From Bacteroidaceae bacterium (GTDB lineage: Bacteria > Bacteroidota > Bacteroidia > Bacteroidales > Bacteroidaceae), in contig CAAGDO010000065.1 in assembly GCA_900768625.1 (NCBI GenBank), forward strand, positions 1 to 31,332: DNA of 31,332 nucleotides, given 5' to 3'. Positions 30,312 through 31,332 of this stretch are shown here, piece after piece. The position numbers and the translations under genes are program-made. Position 1 is the stretch's first letter. Each line of letters opens with the position of its first letter. The notes under the pieces are model-generated. The model was not told the DNA's origin and ran no database searches. It was given only the letters and a program-made list of their open reading frames with translations.

Positions 30312-31322
30312 TTAGCCGTTCACCTTAGCCATGTGGGCGATGAGTTCGAGCACCTTGTTAGAGTAGCCGATCTCATTGTCATACCAGCTGATAACCTTAA
30401 CGAAGGTGTCAGTGAGGTATACACCTGCATTAGCATCGAAGATAGAAGTGTTGGTGCAACCGAGGAAGTCGCTAGAAACGACAGCGTCCTCAGTGTAGCC
30501 GAGTACACCCTTGAGTTCACCTTCAGAAGCTTCCTTCATAGCCTTGCAGATTTCCTCCTTAGTTGCGGGCTTAGCGAGGTTTGCAGTCAAGTCAACTACA
30601 GAAACGTCCAAAGTCGGAACACGCATAGAGATACCAGTGAGCTTACCGTTGAGTTCGGGGATAACCTTACCTACAGCCTTGGCAGCACCCGTAGTAGAGG
30701 GGATGATGTTGCCGCTAGCAGCACGGCCACCGCGCCAATCCTTGAGAGAAGGACCGTCAACAGTCTTCTGAGTAGCAGTAGTAGAGTGAACGGTAGTCAT
30801 CAAGCCGTTTACGATACCGAACTTGTCGTTCAACACCTTAGCGATAGGAGCCAAGCAGTTGGTGGTGCAAGAAGCGTTAGAAACGAACTGAGTGCCCTTC
30901 TGGTACTTGTCGAAGTTTACGCCGCATACGAACATGGGGGTGTCGTCCTTAGAAGGAGCAGACATAACCACGTACTTGGCACCAGCTTCGATGTGAGCCT
31001 GAGCCTTCTCCTTAGTGAGGAAGAGACCAGTTGACTCAACAACGTACTCAGCACCTACAGCGTCCCACTTCAGGTCAGCCGGGTTGCGCTCAGCGGTAAC
31101 GCGGATGTGGTTGCCGTTTACGATGAGCTCGCTCTTCTCTACGTCAGCTTCGATTGTGCCTTCGAAATGGCCGTGCATAGTGTCGTACTTGAGCATGTAA
31201 GCCAAGTAATCTACGGGGCAGAGGTCGTTGATACCTACAATCTGAATGTCGTCGCGGTTCTGAGCAGCGCGGAATACGAAACGGCCGATACGACCGAAAC
31301 CGTTAATACCTACTTTAATCAT
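30312..31322 (-). CDS. gapA: Glyceraldehyde-3-phosphate dehydrogenase, type I
   Basis: This 336-residue NAD-dependent cytosolic glycolytic enzyme oxidises glyceraldehyde 3-phosphate to 1,3-bisphosphoglycerate. The N-terminal Rossmann fold is KVGINGFGRIGR with Asp33 in GINDL, which favours NAD. The catalytic site is SNASCTTNCLAP with Cys152 and His179 in MTTVHSTTATQ. The phosphate-binding GRAASGNIIPSTTGAAKAVG and the C-terminal SWYDNEIGYSNKVLELI are complete. Codon choice is more restricted than in neighbouring genes (mostly GTA/GTT, AAG, GGT/GGC), as expected for a highly expressed gene. Its promoter is outside the window; only 10 bp lie beyond the start codon. Confidence 0.98.
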   Translation of the reverse strand: MIKVGINGFGRIGRFVFRAAQNRDDIQIVGINDLCPVDYLAYMLKYDTMHGHFEGTIEADVEKSELIVNGNHIRVTAERNPADLKWDAVGAEYVVESTGLFLTKEKAQAHIEAGAKYVVMSAPSKDDTPMFVCGVNFDKYQKGTQFVSNASCTTNCLAPIAKVLNDKFGIVNGLMTTVHSTTATQKTVDGPSLKDWRGGRAASGNIIPSTTGAAKAVGKVIPELNGKLTGISMRVPTLDVSVVDLTANLAKPATKEEICKAMKEASEGELKGVLGYTEDAVVSSDFLGCTNTSIFDANAGVYLTDTFVKVISWYDNEIGYSNKVLELIAHMAKVNG

Positions 31323-31332
31323 GATTTTTAAG

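Noticed and set aside
30303..31034. A 243-codon plus-strand frame opposite gapA
   Set aside because: gapA is certain. The opposite frame is a by-product of its restricted codon use.

Overview
The window reads as chromosome of a member of the Bacteroidota, order Bacteroidales and most likely close to Prevotellaceae. This is inferred from gene content and was not tested by a database search. The supporting signs are a secreted protein with a type IX secretion (T9SS)-like C-terminal domain, a SusD-era type lipoprotein family restricted to this phylum (DUF4270), a short GT5-only glycogen synthase homologue beside panC-panD, a GH133/GT4/GH57 glycogen cluster, a GH84 hexosaminidase, and promoter elements of the Bacteroides type (TAnnTTTG, in one case with a well-spaced TTTG) instead of sigma70-type boxes. 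No tRNA, rRNA, CRISPR array or intact insertion sequence was seen.

Layout. Positions 1 to about 2420 (minus strand) are the decayed end of a mobile-element 'large polyvalent protein'. It has two paralogous RNase-fold (barnase/colicin E5-like) modules, stubs that look like the start of a polyvalent-protein pyrophosphatase-like domain, and three copies of an acidic linker. It is broken by several frameshifts and one nonsense codon, and it continues off the left edge. After about 440 bp without a convincing gene come a secreted GH84 beta-N-acetylglucosaminidase (+) and, convergent to it, a minus-strand run nadE, a BatD-like secreted protein and an Asp-box T9SS-sorted protein. A GT5-like protein (-) is divergent from panC-panD (+), which supply pantothenate/CoA precursors.

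From 18676 down to 12280 runs a minus-strand housekeeping cluster: yceD/DUF177, rpmF, fabH, era, der, a DUF4878-like lipoprotein and tig. It links ribosome maturation, fatty-acid initiation and protein folding. A strongly folding segment lies between rpmF and fabH. The 950 bp upstream of this cluster hold an unusual regular array of AGTACT hexamers (22-bp period) and a perfect 37-bp palindrome. A DUF4270 lipoprotein and a MurU-type nucleotidyltransferase follow on the plus strand.

Positions 27103 to 22236 (minus) form a glycogen/alpha-glucan operon: GH133 debranching enzyme, GT4 glycosyltransferase, and a GH57 alpha-amylase-like protein whose two expected catalytic positions are substituted. 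It is divergent from a Crp/Fnr-family regulator across a 380-bp region rich in GGCAA/TTGCC half-sites. The window ends with a diacylglycerol-kinase-family lipid kinase, miaA and gapA, all on the minus strand.

The strongest leads for something undescribed are the AGTACT array with its neighbouring palindrome, the decayed tandem RNase-module protein, the half-site cluster between the Crp-like gene and the glycogen operon, and the structured rpmF-fabH spacer.
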